Assembly: GCA_002633005.1 (NCBI GenBank)
Contig: NMRA01000196.1
Span: 354,955 to 415,115 of the forward strand
From: Phoronis australis
Lineage: Eukaryota > Phoronida > Phoronidae
Direction: 5' to 3'
Length of the DNA: 60,161 nucleotides
Shown here: positions 32,829 through 44,915 of the stretch, in pieces
How positions within the stretch are numbered: position 1 is the first letter of the stretch
Layout of the letters: each line of letters opens with the position of its first letter
Program-made: the position numbers and the translations under genes
Notes under the pieces: model-generated
Told to the model about the DNA's origin: nothing
The model's database searches: none
The model's input: the letters and a program-made list of their open reading frames with translations, nothing else

Positions 32829-33841
32829 TATCCCATACGCGTTGAATCAGTCGAGTGCAATACGGCCATGTGATATTGTTTTCCGTATTTCCCCAAAGAC
32901 GCTACGGTCTCTGANACTGCAGCCGGCATATCTTGTTTTGTAGTTACTTGACACAGCACTACCCTCAGAGGTATTAACTATGGGAAATCTATATGAACTA
33001 CATGATCAGATAAAATATCTTGTCTCTGTGACCGCTGACCACGAGTATCAGCCATGTTCCTTTTTTCCCACACACACCCGCTAGACGTCTCTACGGTCCA
33101 TGGAACAACAATGGCCGCCAGTGGCCGTCCAATAGGATTTCGCTAGGTGAAACGTCTCCCTCTCTACGGTCTCTGATTTCCCTCCTGCACTATTTCAACA
33201 GTGCCCTCTGACATCAAAGTGGAAAGTTCAAAAGGTAGGTCAATATCGACTCGACGTCGTTAGCCGGTTCTATTATCAAACTTTCCCAAATTGGTGTATT
33301 TATAGTAACACAATTGCAGTAGTACAAATAACATTCAACATGCAATCCAGTCCCAAACGTAACATCCGGAACAAAACTACATGCATATGACACTTCTGTT
33401 TCAGTTTTCGATTCTTCGGTAACTACAATATCAAATAATGTTGTTATTTAACTATTAACAGGTAATGTTACAAGTGCAAAGCATACTGGGTTACCGTTGT
33501 TTTCATCTTTGTGATCTTTTCAAAAAATACAAGTAAATCGTTACTTTTGTAACTGTTTCTTTTACTAGGGAAAACTTGTAGCCTAATGCGAAAGTACATA
33601 CGCAGTAGGGTGTGATCCGCCACGTGAACTGTTTAAGTGAAGTATTAAAAAATCTGCCAAAAACTGAAAGAAAGTTAAGAATTCGAAGCGTATGGGATAA
33701 ATACAAAACGTATCTCGATTGGCGTAGATGAAATAATATCCCACTCGACATTAGTCTGCGTATTGACCGAGACCTTCGGAACAATGTCGCGTGGGATATT
33801 ACTTCATCTATGTATACACCACTCTCGGTACGTTTTGTGTA
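32829..33841 (-). mobile_element. Second copy of the 750-bp element, inverted, with internal extra sequence
   Basis: Reads in reverse the same blocks as 16621-17370: CCATACGCGTTGAAT end, TACGGCCA-TTTTCCGTATT, AACTTTC/GACGTCGTTAGCC, GATCCGCCACGTGAACTG, and the terminal fold-back around 33690-33841 (CACTCTCGGTACGTTTTGTG). About 260 extra bases lie at 32905-33165, bounded by repeats of CTACGGTCTCTGA, and include an N at 32915, so part of the excess may be assembly error. Confidence 0.6.
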
Positions 33842-35730
33842 TGTATGAAATCTACCCTGGTTACATCGTTTCGATAGCAATCGACAGTCCCTTTTTGATG
33901 TATTCAAACATGTACGTTCTACCTTTAGTTTCGTCTGCATAAGGACTACGAGTACACGAGAAATTGTTAGCATAGTGGTGGCAATGAACATGCCCGTACC
34001 CCAGCGGGTGACTTGGGGAGAGCTAAAGTAAACCCGGACTTCAGATGAGTTTTTATTATGAATTGGCCAAAAGTATCCATCACTGGAAATGAACAAAAAA
34101 GAAAATATATCCCATTTTGTGGCTGTGGCTAGTAGCAGTGTTCAAGGTAGTTTTTTAGGCCTTCATTTTAACTGGGTGACTCTTCGCTAAATATTGCGTG
34201 AAATGTGCGTTTACGAAATAGACAGTGAGGTACCACAGGATCGAAACTGTAGTTCATTAATGTCGCAACTTCTGCGTTAAATTGCAGGGTACGGAGAGAA
34301 AAGCTTGGGAAATGGAAAGAAAATGACATCAAACTATGTCTCTGTAATGAAGCAGCAAACTAATTGTCCTCAGAGATGCACGACGAGTTCAGTTATGCAT
34401 TGATAGACACCTGGATACATGTAGCTCACTGGCTACAAAATCATAACACTTTTGTCTCCTTTTCTCAAACTCATCAGGCACCTAAAGTCCTTTAAGTTTA
34501 TGTCAAGTCAAAAATGGCCAAATTTGGCTAACTTCGGAAATTCGTATCTCAGAATGGCTGATCGAATTTACTTGACACTTTCAGATAGGCCTATTATGCC
34601 TTGTCCGGTGTTCTGCAAAACTCGGTTAGGAACATTTGACAAATCTCACGCTAACAGGATTTGCACGCAAGTAATTTTGAATTTGCTTATGATTCAAAAC
34701 GCTTCACGTGATCATCGGGTTGTACCTGGCCAACTTCGCCCTAGTGGTGTTTGCGTAGACGACAGGATCATGCAGACGGTTAGAGGAGCTATCCATCTAC
34801 ATTAAATTCGCACGGTGGCTACACCATAGGGTAACAAGGGAGCATAGATGTGAATGTCTAAGCTACATAACAGCGAGAGAGCTCCTAGGTATACCACTCA
34901 GTGCATGTAATAGCCGTAGTATCGTTCATTTTTGCATACACCTGATTCCTGAAGTTTTCGGATTTGCGAAACATCGGAGTGGTGAACCTTCGGAATAGTG
35001 GACTGTTCCCATTTCCAGCGATGTAAGCAACTTAGTAACACATAAACGTACAACCAGATAAAAGATTTCGTCAAGTCATTCTCTTCCATCCGGTATGTAA
35101 TGACGTGTAATAATCACTCACTGAGCACGCCTAGTTTGTAAGTTTGGCAGCAAATAAGGCGAGAACGTTCTCTTTCTGGACCACTTTACATCCGGGGGTC
35201 CCGATCTTTGCACGGTCAACTGTTACCGGGGGTTTTCCGTGGATAAGCCCCTTGGCGTGTATTCAAAAAGTGAAAGTTTTCAGGCATATTAGTAACACCA
35301 ATAAACGTGCGGCGTTTATTTGGAAAACGGGAGCGTATAAACAGAAAGTCGTACTTTCGGCTACGCCAGGTAAATACCAGAATGAAACGCGATATGTATT
35401 TTTGTAAATGAAACAGCCTTTCTGGGTGGATTGGTAGTCCTTAAAAGTACTGCTGTGAATACGTTGATACCTGTTAACAACGTTGACTGTGTAATAGCCT
35501 CTCAATTTTTGCAATATCTGCCCAACATGTCTAGACCATCTTGTCGCAAAGACGATGGCACCCAATGTCGCTCAGCAGAAAAGCTATGAACTTCGGCTTG
35601 AATACTCCCACATCGTATTCTGAAAAAATCAAAAAAATCGAGCCAGTTCTCATGGTATGTGTTCAACCGTAAGTCTTGCTATTGACTAATTTCATGCTGT
35701 ACAGATCAATCTACGTTGTAGTCCTTGTAG
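33842..35730. other. Intergenic DNA with a dispersed repeat fragment
   Basis: The stretch 34500-34660 (CAAATTTGGCTAACTTCGGA, then ATGGCTGATCGAATTTACTT) resembles 43985-44060, so a dispersed repeat is present. No gene is supported in the rest. Confidence 0.45.
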
Positions 35731-35737
35731 GGGATCC

Positions 35738-36293
35738 GTGAACGAGTCGCTTGTGATGCAATACATACAGACGATGATAAGGGGAGATTTTTATTTCAAC
35801 ACTGAAAAAATTCGTGGACGCACACCAGAGCCACTGTGCAGAAACTGTATCCGCAAAGTTTCGAAAATTGAATATAAGCGTGAAGATTATTCCAGCCAGA
35901 ATGACCTATTTTCTTCAGCCACTTGATGTCTCTGTTAACGCTCCGTTCAAAGCTAGGTTGCAACAGTTGTTTAAGTGTTGGCTTGAAAACGGCGAAAAAG
36001 AATATACTCCTGAGAGGCTATCGCAGCCGTCCATCCTGCGACAAACTCCTGGAATTTGCTTCGGTCATGCGTCAAATCCCACATGACATCGTTTTCAGAG
36101 CGTTGGAATTTTGCAGCATAGCTGCTGATGGGCAAATGGTCTCTGCCGTATTCCTCAACGCCCGGATTCTTGAACACGTGGGGTAGAACTCGGGTATCCA
36201 AAAGGTGGACGGCAAGTTGCAGGATGCCTTCAGCGACTCGGAGGTGGAAAGAAATTCGGAGGAGGAGGTGGATGAAAACATTGACATGAACTA
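35738..36293 (+). pseudogene. pogo/Tigger-type DDE transposase fragment
   Basis: One frame gives VNESLVMQYIQT; after a frameshift near 35812 another gives VDAHQSH and later MTYFLQPLDVSVNAPFKARL, the region that follows the catalytic Asp in DDE_1 (pogo/Tigger/jerky) transposases. A third frame continues VMRQIPHDIVF...DGQMVSAVFLNARILEHVG. Only the C-terminal third is present, with at least two frameshifts, so it is dead. The end is repeated in the tandem duplication to the right. Confidence 0.65.
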
Positions 36294-37505
36294 AATACAC
36301 GTAGTATAAGAGGTTTTATGACTGATGTTTTTAAACATGTTATGCTAATAAATTTGTGACTAAAAGTTGACGCTGTGTGGGCTTTGAAAAATAAATTTTC
36401 TTAATAATTGCCCCGCTATCTGGACACTTGATACGAGAAGTTGCAGCACCAAATAAACGCCCATGCATAATTTTCGAATAGACTTACATTGATGTTTCAT
36501 CTGGTGGGCTTATATACGGAAATTCCAGGTACAACATCCTACTTTTGGTATTACGAATTACGTCTCATCTCAGGGACATAGATATCATATCTACAACGAC
36601 GACTCTAAGTTAGAGTCGTCGTTGTGCATTTCCCTTACCCTAATTAAGTTATGCCAACGAGCTTACCGAAAACTCGTACAGTATCAGCGTTTGCAAAGTC
36701 AAGTGTTCTAGAAATTCGAACTAGCCTCCACGCAATGCTGACTAAGGGCCTGCCTAGTCGCTATTCATAGAACATACACGTGCTCGAAGTAGCGAAAGGC
36801 ACTGTGTTTCACATGAGATTAATGGCTTATTGTTGTGTAGCTGCTGATGGGCAAATGGTCTCTACCGTATTCCTCAACGCCCGGATTCGCAATCACATGG
36901 GGTACAACTCGGGTATCCAAAAGGTGGACGGAGGAGGAGCTGTATGAAAACATTGACATGAACTGAATACACGTAGATTAAGTGGTTTTCTGACTGATTT
37001 TTTGCTTGAAGATGTTTTTAAACATTTTATGCTAATCAATTTATGACTTAAAGTTGACGCTATAGTGGACTTTGAAGAATAAATTTTCCTATCTGAGTTC
37101 CTATCTGGGCACTCGACAAGAGAAGTTGCGACACCCAATAAACGCCCATGGGCGTTAATTCGGCATAATTTTCTGAATAAATGCACATGGATGTTTCATA
37201 GAGAGGGCTTATCTTCGGAAATTCCAGGTACAACATCCTACTTTTGGTATTACGAATTACGTCTCATCTCAGGAACATAGATATTAGAGTCATCGTTGTG
37301 CATTTCCCTTACCCTAATGCCAACGACCTTACTGAAAACTCGTACAGCACGGTATCTGCGTTTGCAAAGTCCAGTATTCTAGAAATTCGAACCAGCCTCA
37401 ACGCAGTGCCTGCGTAGTCGCTATTCACGAGCTTGGCAGAACATACACGTGCTCGAAGTTGCGAAAGGCGTTGTGTTTCACATGAGATTAATTGCTTCTT
37501 GTTGT
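36120..37505 (+). repeat. Imperfect tandem duplication, ~720-bp unit
   Basis: GCTGCTGATGGGCAAATGGT begins copy 1 at 36121 and copy 2 at 36841. Both run through CATTGACATGAACT, TTCCAGGTACAACATCCTAC and TTTCACATGAGATTAAT. Copy 2 lacks about 40 bases of the acidic transposase tail and one arm of a hairpin. The duplication therefore includes the end of the pogo-like relic. Confidence 0.75.
36593..36625. repeat. Perfect 15-bp-stem hairpin
   Basis: ACAACGACGACTCTA, loop AGT, then TAGAGTCGTCGTTGT. The second copy of the 720-bp unit keeps only the right arm. Confidence 0.85.
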
Positions 37506-40384
37506 CGTCATACGCATCCCACTGATTCTAATAGTTGCCAGCAAATTTGACGTTTTTTGGGATTTCATCGATTGCTGTGCATGGGACTGCTGTGTACAAC
37601 TGCACGACGCCAACCCGCCGCGACCAAGAACGCGCGATCGAGAACGAAATTTGACTCGAGAAGCGAAGCCAGACAAGATGAGTAAATTTGATAAATTTTC
37701 GTTGTTTTTACTTCCAATGTGAAAAAAGAGACTTGAGTTCAAGGCGTAACACATTGAGGATGGGCAGGTAGAGATTTAAGCCAGTGTCTCTTCCAATTAT
37801 TGGAGAAGAGTTACGTCAACCGAGGCACCGCATGAGCTGAAGGTGGTTTGTATGTCATTTTGGCAAATTGCGGTTATTTTTGGCACTATATCACTAAATT
37901 GAAGATATGAAGAAATGGCGTATGGAAATATAACGCAACGCCTGTATTTCGTAGTTTTGTCAAAACCTCTGAATTTTCGATATTTTTCTGTTGAAAGTAG
38001 CTGTCGAGAACGCAGAGATAAGCGATCGGGAACGCAAATTTGTGGTTTGTTTATGCGATCGGGAATGCATCGTGGTGGGTCGAACGATAATGAACTTTTT
38101 TCATATAAGACATGAAAAGGTTACAAAATAAGTAAGGTGCAATGAATTGATCACATTTTGCGTCATCTTTGTGTTACTTTCGTATCCAAACTAAACAATA
38201 GCATAGCATATTACCATTAAATCGCCATGACCACTACATATACATCAAGCATACTATTACAGATACAGATATTTTCACAAATTAATTTATTTTCATTTCA
38301 GGAAACAAGTTAATTGTTATTATTGTGAGGCGAGCTTCAACGAACATGTTACCCACGACGCGGTGGTACACCCTACCAGGATTTTTTTTGAACTGCAGAC
38401 ATCTAATTTTAGACGAAACCTCTAGGAACAAGGGGTTCTAAACTAAGACTCATCGAGTTGTTAGGGATTATCAAAATGTTGCAGCAGATGAAAGCGAGTG
38501 TCGAATCTTCTTACACAATTGTGACAGCAAAAGGAAAAAAAACAAATAGCCAGTGAAGTCGAAGAATGGCGATGAGCTTCCCCATGGGGAGACAGAAAGA
38601 GGAGTGCGGCAACACCATTCATGAGATGGTTAAAAAATCCAGCTCATGAACTTCTGGAATTTAACAAATTGCCAGAAGTTGTGTGAACTGTTGTGCTGAT
38701 AAAACGGGTGGGCTTTTACTTGATGTTTTACTGATACATAGATGAACACATTGACTTGTGGCACCCGTGTAGTTTGGATGTACGTTTCGTTTTCTTCTGA
38801 CTTTGTCACCATATTCCTCGTAACTACTTTTTGTCTGAGCTTGAACCCGAGTCCGGCGATTCCAATGAAACTGGACTTTCTTGGATTTTACAATCACCGT
38901 ATTGACCGAGGACTGAATGCAAATCAATGACTAGGGTCCATCATGTCATAAATCAATGTCACGGTTCTGTAAACTATACATCATACACTGTACACGAAAG
39001 TTGCGAAGAACACGGAGAAAACAAGGGAGAACACTGACAAATTAGCAGTGACTTAAAACTGCGAACTACGCAAGCCGCGCAACCTGAAACCTTGGAATCG
39101 GTAAACTTCGGTTATTTGATTCCGATAAACATTTAAAAAAAACAATTATAGCGAATCAAAGAATGTAAAATTAACTATACATCTTTCAGTGAACGGAGGA
39201 AAGAGCCCGGATAGACAGGCGTTTCATATTACTCTTTCTAAGACCGCTTCAGTGCGTACACGCAAGAATCCGCTCTCGAAGAAAGCTTGTGTGATAGCGT
39301 GCTTTCCTTTTAACGATATGTCGCGAAGCCTCGACTGATCTCGCCTCTACGAAACGTGCGCCATGCAATGCGAAACGACCTTGAACAAAATGAAGTAACA
39401 TTCGGACATTCACATTCAATTATTCCGAGTAGCTACTAAGTGTTGCTGAGAAATGCATGTCAGCATACTGCTCCATCTATTGAGCAATGCCTTTGTGACT
39501 TGTAGTTGTTACAACTAGCCTATAACAACAGACCAAATGGACTGGATGCATTCCTCGCAAGTTCGTGTTTTTGACACACTCAATATTACAAAGTAAGAAA
39601 CAAATCGTAATGCATATATACAGCTCATTGGTGGAAAATTACGATATTCCATGAGTCCGATGAAAATAGTTCGTTAAAGGAACAATTTGAGAGAAAGCCA
39701 AGTTAAAAGTTATCAAAAGCGGAAATTGCTTTTGATGACCGACGTTATAAGATAAAGACAAATTTTTTCGTCTGAGAATTTTGCAGCACGTTACATGTCC
39801 AGATAATGTGACAAGATCTAAGGAAGATAATGCGCTAGTTTTGGCTTTATTCAGTAAATTTCCTTTCACTACGCCATTTACTGTATAGGTGGCGCTATGA
39901 CAGAAGGTGTCACGTATGGAGTTTTCACTCCACAAACCATAGATGCCTTAAGAGCTGAGGTCACTGCTCGAGTGTCTAATCTCGACGTATTCAGTAAAAG
40001 CACTTGATTATATCCTGTCTCAAGACGCCTCAGTGAAATATGCTTAACTTACAGAAAGCACACTCGATGGCGTTTCTAAAGGATAAAGAGATTTAACAAA
40101 GCCATATATTTTTGCCTTGTTAAGTCCACGGAAAATGATCAAAAGTTGCGATCCATTTAGGCTACCCACTCTCGCATTTCTCTGGATTCCACAGCCGGCG
40201 GTAGTGTTTCTGTTTGGCGCCATGTTCAGTTGAAATATTCACAAAAGATTGCTCTCTACATTTACAATGACTTTTAGATCTAAAAAGTGATCACTGGGTT
40301 GTCTCGATCTTCAGAACATGGGTACTTAAGTGTATGACGGCTGACTCTACGAGGATTGTCTCCGAACAGAAAGGTCCAAACGTC
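37506..40384. other. Intergenic DNA without a supported gene
   Basis: Short open frames on both strands show no recognisable domains. GCGATCGGGAACG-like motifs recur at 37633 and 38025-38055. No clear element boundaries. Confidence 0.45.
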
Positions 40385-40564
40385 NNNNNNNNNNNNNNNN
40401 NNNNNNNNNNNNNNNNNNNNNNNNNNNNNNNNNNNNNNNNNNNNNNNNNNNNNNNNNNNNNNNNNNNNNNNNNNNNNNNNNNNNNNNNNNNNNNNNNNNN
40501 NNNNNNNNNNNNNNNNNNNNNNNNNNNNNNNNNNNNNNNNNNNNNNNNNNNNNNNNNNNNNNNN
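40385..40564. other. Assembly gap (180 N)
   Basis: Run of N. Frames that run through it are meaningless. Single Ns also occur at 22931 and 32915. Confidence 0.99.
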
Positions 40565-41239
40565 CGGAAAATTTGAGAAGGAGCAACTTGGTCGTGGGGG
40601 TGCAACTTTTTGAGGATACCAAAGGTCGGAAAAGCTAAGAAACTTCACATAAATTACACGTATTAAGGGTGCATTTCGCTCTTGTATAGTTGTCAACTAG
40701 ATGAATTATTAACCGAAGCACTTGTTGGTTTAAAAATATTACCACGCTCATCTGATCTTGAATTATTGTCTAATGAGCCAGCGTTAATGCGTACCTGCAC
40801 CATTTTCGAATCCGATTTTAATTTCAGTGTAGACACACCCCAATGAACTTTGTAACGTTTTCTCGAGTCGCTGTTGATTTCCATGTTCTTGTTGGTAACA
40901 GATATGGTTAGGAATCAAGGTTTTGAGGCCGACTTTTTGAAAAGGAAGTGCCCAATTTCATTTTCGATTTCTTAGCCAGCTAAACAGGGCGAAATGCAGC
41001 TTGAACTACAGTAACTACACCTTTTGGTCAACTGGGTGAAGTCTCTAATAAACGAAAATATACGCCAGTGTATGCCCTGTCTCTTTGCTCTGTAATTCCT
41101 TCGGAAAGAATTTCGTGAGGACGTTTCCTGAATTGCTCGGCGCATCAACCGTGTCCCAACGACTTGGGGAATTTTTAGTTAAGTAGTCAACATATTCCAC
41201 TCAAAATGGTTAGCTAATCAGTGGGATGTAAAACTATAT

Positions 41240-41660
41240 TGGGTTTGTTAATTAATGCGAAACAACGTCGGAATTCAACGGAGTTTCGACGCACAAAATC
41301 GCGACTAAATGTCCATTTATTTACGACTAGAATCCGTTTTACCGTACTCGCTAAATGTCGACAAAATTTCGACAGGTGTTGCTCCATTCCCGTTGTCGAA
41401 ATCACGACAACTCACTGCGCAAGTCCATTACATAAATAAACAATCAACGTCTAACCGCAATAACGTCACATTAAACTCTGACGAACTTCGACAAAATCGC
41501 TATTTCACTGCAACAAGAACCGACTCAAGTTGGGCAGAATCTGCCAGAGTTTTGCCAAAGCGTGTCAAGTTCATTTTGAAAACTTACGTACTTTGTGTGT
41601 ATGTACAAGTTCTATGTGATTGTAGACGATGTCGCGCCCGCGACAGTTGCAACATCACCT
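41240..41660. promoter_or_regulatory. CpG-rich stretch upstream of the 42.4-kb gene
   Basis: I count 20 CpG in 41221-41460, against none in 480 bases at 53041-53520. It lies about 0.7-1.1 kb before the signal-peptide exon, so it could be an unmethylated promoter-proximal region. TCGACAAAATTTCGACA-like motifs recur inside. Confidence 0.4.
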
Positions 41661-41710
41661 AACCAAAGTAATTTGGGGTATGGTGTATAACGCTCCGTCC
41701 TCGACTCCTT

Positions 41711-41755
41711 ATTGAAATTTTATGTATTGAAATTTTATGTATTGAAATTTTATGT
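41711..41755 (+). repeat. 15-bp tandem repeat, three perfect copies
   Basis: ATTGAAATTTTATGT three times without change. Confidence 0.9.
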
Positions 41756-42373
41756 GATCTAAAACACAAACTGGTAATTACATCATCATCGGTTCTACCT
41801 TCCATGTAAACTAACCAAATGTGTTTTCTGTTGTCCACGAAACGGGGTGTCAGAAGGTGTTTTTCTTAAAGAAAGATGTTTTATCGTGGATTTCTGTAAA
41901 GAATACAAGTCCATAGTTATATCAATCCTCGAAACATCAAATATAACTGCTAACCAATCACAAACCTTTGTCAGGTGTCTTCCCTCTCATTGGTCAAAAG
42001 GCTATTAGTCGTAATTGGTTATTTCTTAACCAAACAATTAGCACCAATGCGGTTAGAACAGCACCCTCCTCTGATATTACTACCTTTGTTTATTAGGTTT
42101 ATAACTCGTAAAGATTTAACATTTTACTTTTGTTATCATCCCCTAAATTGAAAATACTCCTGTTTGTGTACATTTTCAATATATTGAGTCTTTTTGTAAG
42201 CTGTGAGAAAACAAGTCTCTGCATTTAGTAAACATCCTGTCAGCGGGAGGAGATTTCAACAGCATATTGTTCAGCCTGCCGATTGATCTGAAAAGTTGTT
42301 AAGCACAGGACGGATAAACTCTTCAACATTTGACAATGATGATTCGATGTGCTGTGTGTCTTTTGCCAACACC

Positions 42374-44915
42374 ATGACCATTTTGCTTTGGAGTATCGCT
42401 TTTCTGCAATTTGTGTACTCTGTCCGGGCGCAAGGTAATATGCCGTTAACTTTCAGTTGTCATTTACCAGTAGAGTTGCGCTGAATAACATGTGTCGTGT
42501 CAATGGCGGTTTGTTTATATTGGGTACCGTTAGACCGGCTCGGTTTCCCCTGTCGAGTTACTCACGGTGAATATCACACACGGTTGAGCACTGGTGCCAT
42601 TCGAGGACGTTTTATTACATTTTGCCGGTTAATTGTCTTACGAGATATATGCCTGTTAGATATCATTACCAATAAATCAAGCAGTGTCAATTTCATCAGT
42701 AGGCCAAGTTGCTTCTCAAATGAAAGTATTCTGTTACAGTGTAGCATAGTGACAACCGCTAAGTTAACCGCAGTAAAATGTCTCGATAGAATAATCTGTC
42801 CCTCATATGATCAAACCATTCAACTGTGAAAAGTTAATTGTCCAATAACCACTGACTGACATGTAGGCGATCCAAATTATCTGTTCATTGAGATAATTGA
42901 ACAGTTGCAGCAGTAGGCCTGCTGGCCAAGCCAAATTAATTGGTTGTTCAGTTGTATAATAACTTAATTTTAAATAAGGCTGTTAATAATTTATTAAGAA
43001 ATCGATAAGCAGACAAGCAACACTCACCAGAGCAAGATAATTTACTAAATTTAAAGTTGAGATGAAATTCTTTCTGGAGCCAGAAATGCACGATAATTGG
43101 CAGTGTTCAAATCTGCATGTGGTTTTGTGACAATGGTGTTAATCTTTTGTGAAGGGTGGGAATTTCATGTTACATCTCTTGTGGCGTGAAATTTGTGTTG
43201 AAACTCTTTATAATGTCCACCAGTTTAAGCTGCATTTCGCTCTGTTTAGCTGGCTAAATAAATAAAATTGAATAGGCCATTATCTCCCATAAAATCAGCC
43301 TCACACTATTTCCTGCTATGACAAGGCTCTCGATCCCTTGATACCGGGGCCGAAGATCGACACTCTTCCCTTCTCAAAAATATTTAAAAGTCAAGCGAAA
43401 TTACCCTTATGAAGTAAAAAATTTCCCCTTGAAACAATCAAAAATTCCCCTCATGATATACATACCATTGTCACATTGTTACAAAAATTCTCCTTTAAAA
43501 AGGTACAAGCACCTGTCCTCTTTGGTGAGTGAAACCTTGTATGATGGGGTTCTAAATGTGTTTCCAAAACTAGTCCCGAAATCATCAAAGACTCGGAAAA
43601 CAGTTCAAAGTTAACTGGGCTTGGACAATACTAAATTTGAAAATGGTGCATGTATACAATAAGGGGCATTGATGCCTCAATTTTTGGGCTCAATGTCTGC
43701 CTCATTCCCCTATAAACATACTTAGTAATCATGCAAAATTCCCTTCACCAGGCCCCAAAATTCCGTTCCAGTGATAAAAATATCTCAACAACAATTTCTG
43801 CATAATGCTAGTTTTGGCGAGGAGGTGGGGGGGGGGGGTTGAAAAGCATTTCTTAGTTTTCTGACAATGTTAGTCTCCACATTTTACTGGAAGCTTGCAC
43901 ATTTTCCAGTCCTGTGGGTGTCGTGTGCACGTGTTTTTGTTGATCAATTTTGTATCAGGTCTATCTTAATGTTAAGTAGGACCATAGGTCAAAATTTGGC
44001 TAAATTCAGAATGTCATATCTTACAAATGGATGATCATATCCATACGGAACTTTCATGTGCTATTAGCTTTATGCATTGTATCCTGCTAGGAATTGTTTT
44101 ATAAATTATATTTCCACTTTTGCATGAAGTTATCAAAATTAAAACTTGCGATTTTCGTGAAAAAATCAATGAAGCTGCATAATACAAGAAATTGAAATAT
44201 TTTAGAAATTGCATCTGCTTTTGAGATTTCATCTTGAACATTTGTGTGAAATGAAATTTAGTGTTATTGAAACCGTTGTTTTGTTGTGAATGTATGGCTA
44301 TTAAATTTTACCAAAAGACGACAACTAATCATGAAACCCAACTAATGACAAATTGTTCAAAGTTAGAAATCCATGTCTACAGGCTTTGTACTTTCAGAAA
44401 ATATTTTTACAGACCAATTGATCTTTATAGTATTCTAGATATTTAGCTTACTGCATGGACTTGTTGACAAGGTAATACACCATGGTAATCTTAATTCTCT
44501 ATGAAACAACAAAGTGCCTATCCCACATTGAGAAGTGGGGAGGAATGCACCTTGGGTGATTAGATATATTTGTCATCATGGGTTCATTGCTGTGGCTGAA
44601 ACAGTTTTGTCTTCAACTCTGAGCGACTCTTTCTTTGAATGCTGTTTAATTAGTGTTTTCTAGATGCTGGCAATTTTCTCGAACAGCCACCCCCCCCTCC
44701 AGGTGTATGCCGGAGGACCTACATTTGGAAAATTTTCTAGAACGGTGAGAAATGTGCTGCTTCCAAATGTCTGCACCCTGTAGGTGTGAGGTTCACTATT
44801 AGAAATTCCTGATTACCCTTCAATGTTACTAATTTTTACAAACTATTTTCTCATTCCAGGTTGTTGCTCTTATGTTCAAAGAAGTCAGCCAATTTGCAAG
44901 ATAAACTGTGATTCT
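42374..44915 (+). CDS. 5' end of a secreted Cys-rich protein gene (two exons; partial)
   Basis: Exon 1, 42374-42434: ATG in a good context (ACCATGAC), then TILLWSIAFLQFVYSVRAQ, a clear signal peptide, ending on CAAG|GTAATA in phase 1. An upstream in-frame ATG at 42347 is an alternative start. Exon 2, 44860-44915: acceptor TCATTCCAG and donor GTAAGT; in the frame set by exon 1 it reads GCCSYVQRSQPICKINCDS. The phases fit and no stop is met. The CC-x8-C-x3-C spacing resembles the N-terminal repeats of RECK, a GPI-anchored metalloprotease regulator, but the evidence is about 20 residues. Later exons were not found and probably lie beyond 60161. The gene could also be another extracellular Cys-rich protein. 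Confidence 0.45.
42435..44859 (+). other. Candidate intron 1 of the secreted-protein gene
   Basis: 2.4 kb, AT-rich. A dispersed repeat at about 43975-44330 shares blocks with 14480-14600 and 34500-34660. A 12-base poly-G run lies near 43829. No gene supported. Confidence 0.45.

Noticed and set aside
33503-34096. 197-codon minus-strand open frame
   Set aside because: It runs across the fold-back head of the mobile element at 33690-33841 and into unrelated sequence; no domain and no splice support.
40280-40696. Open frames across the N run
   Set aside because: They exist only because N codons cannot contain stops.
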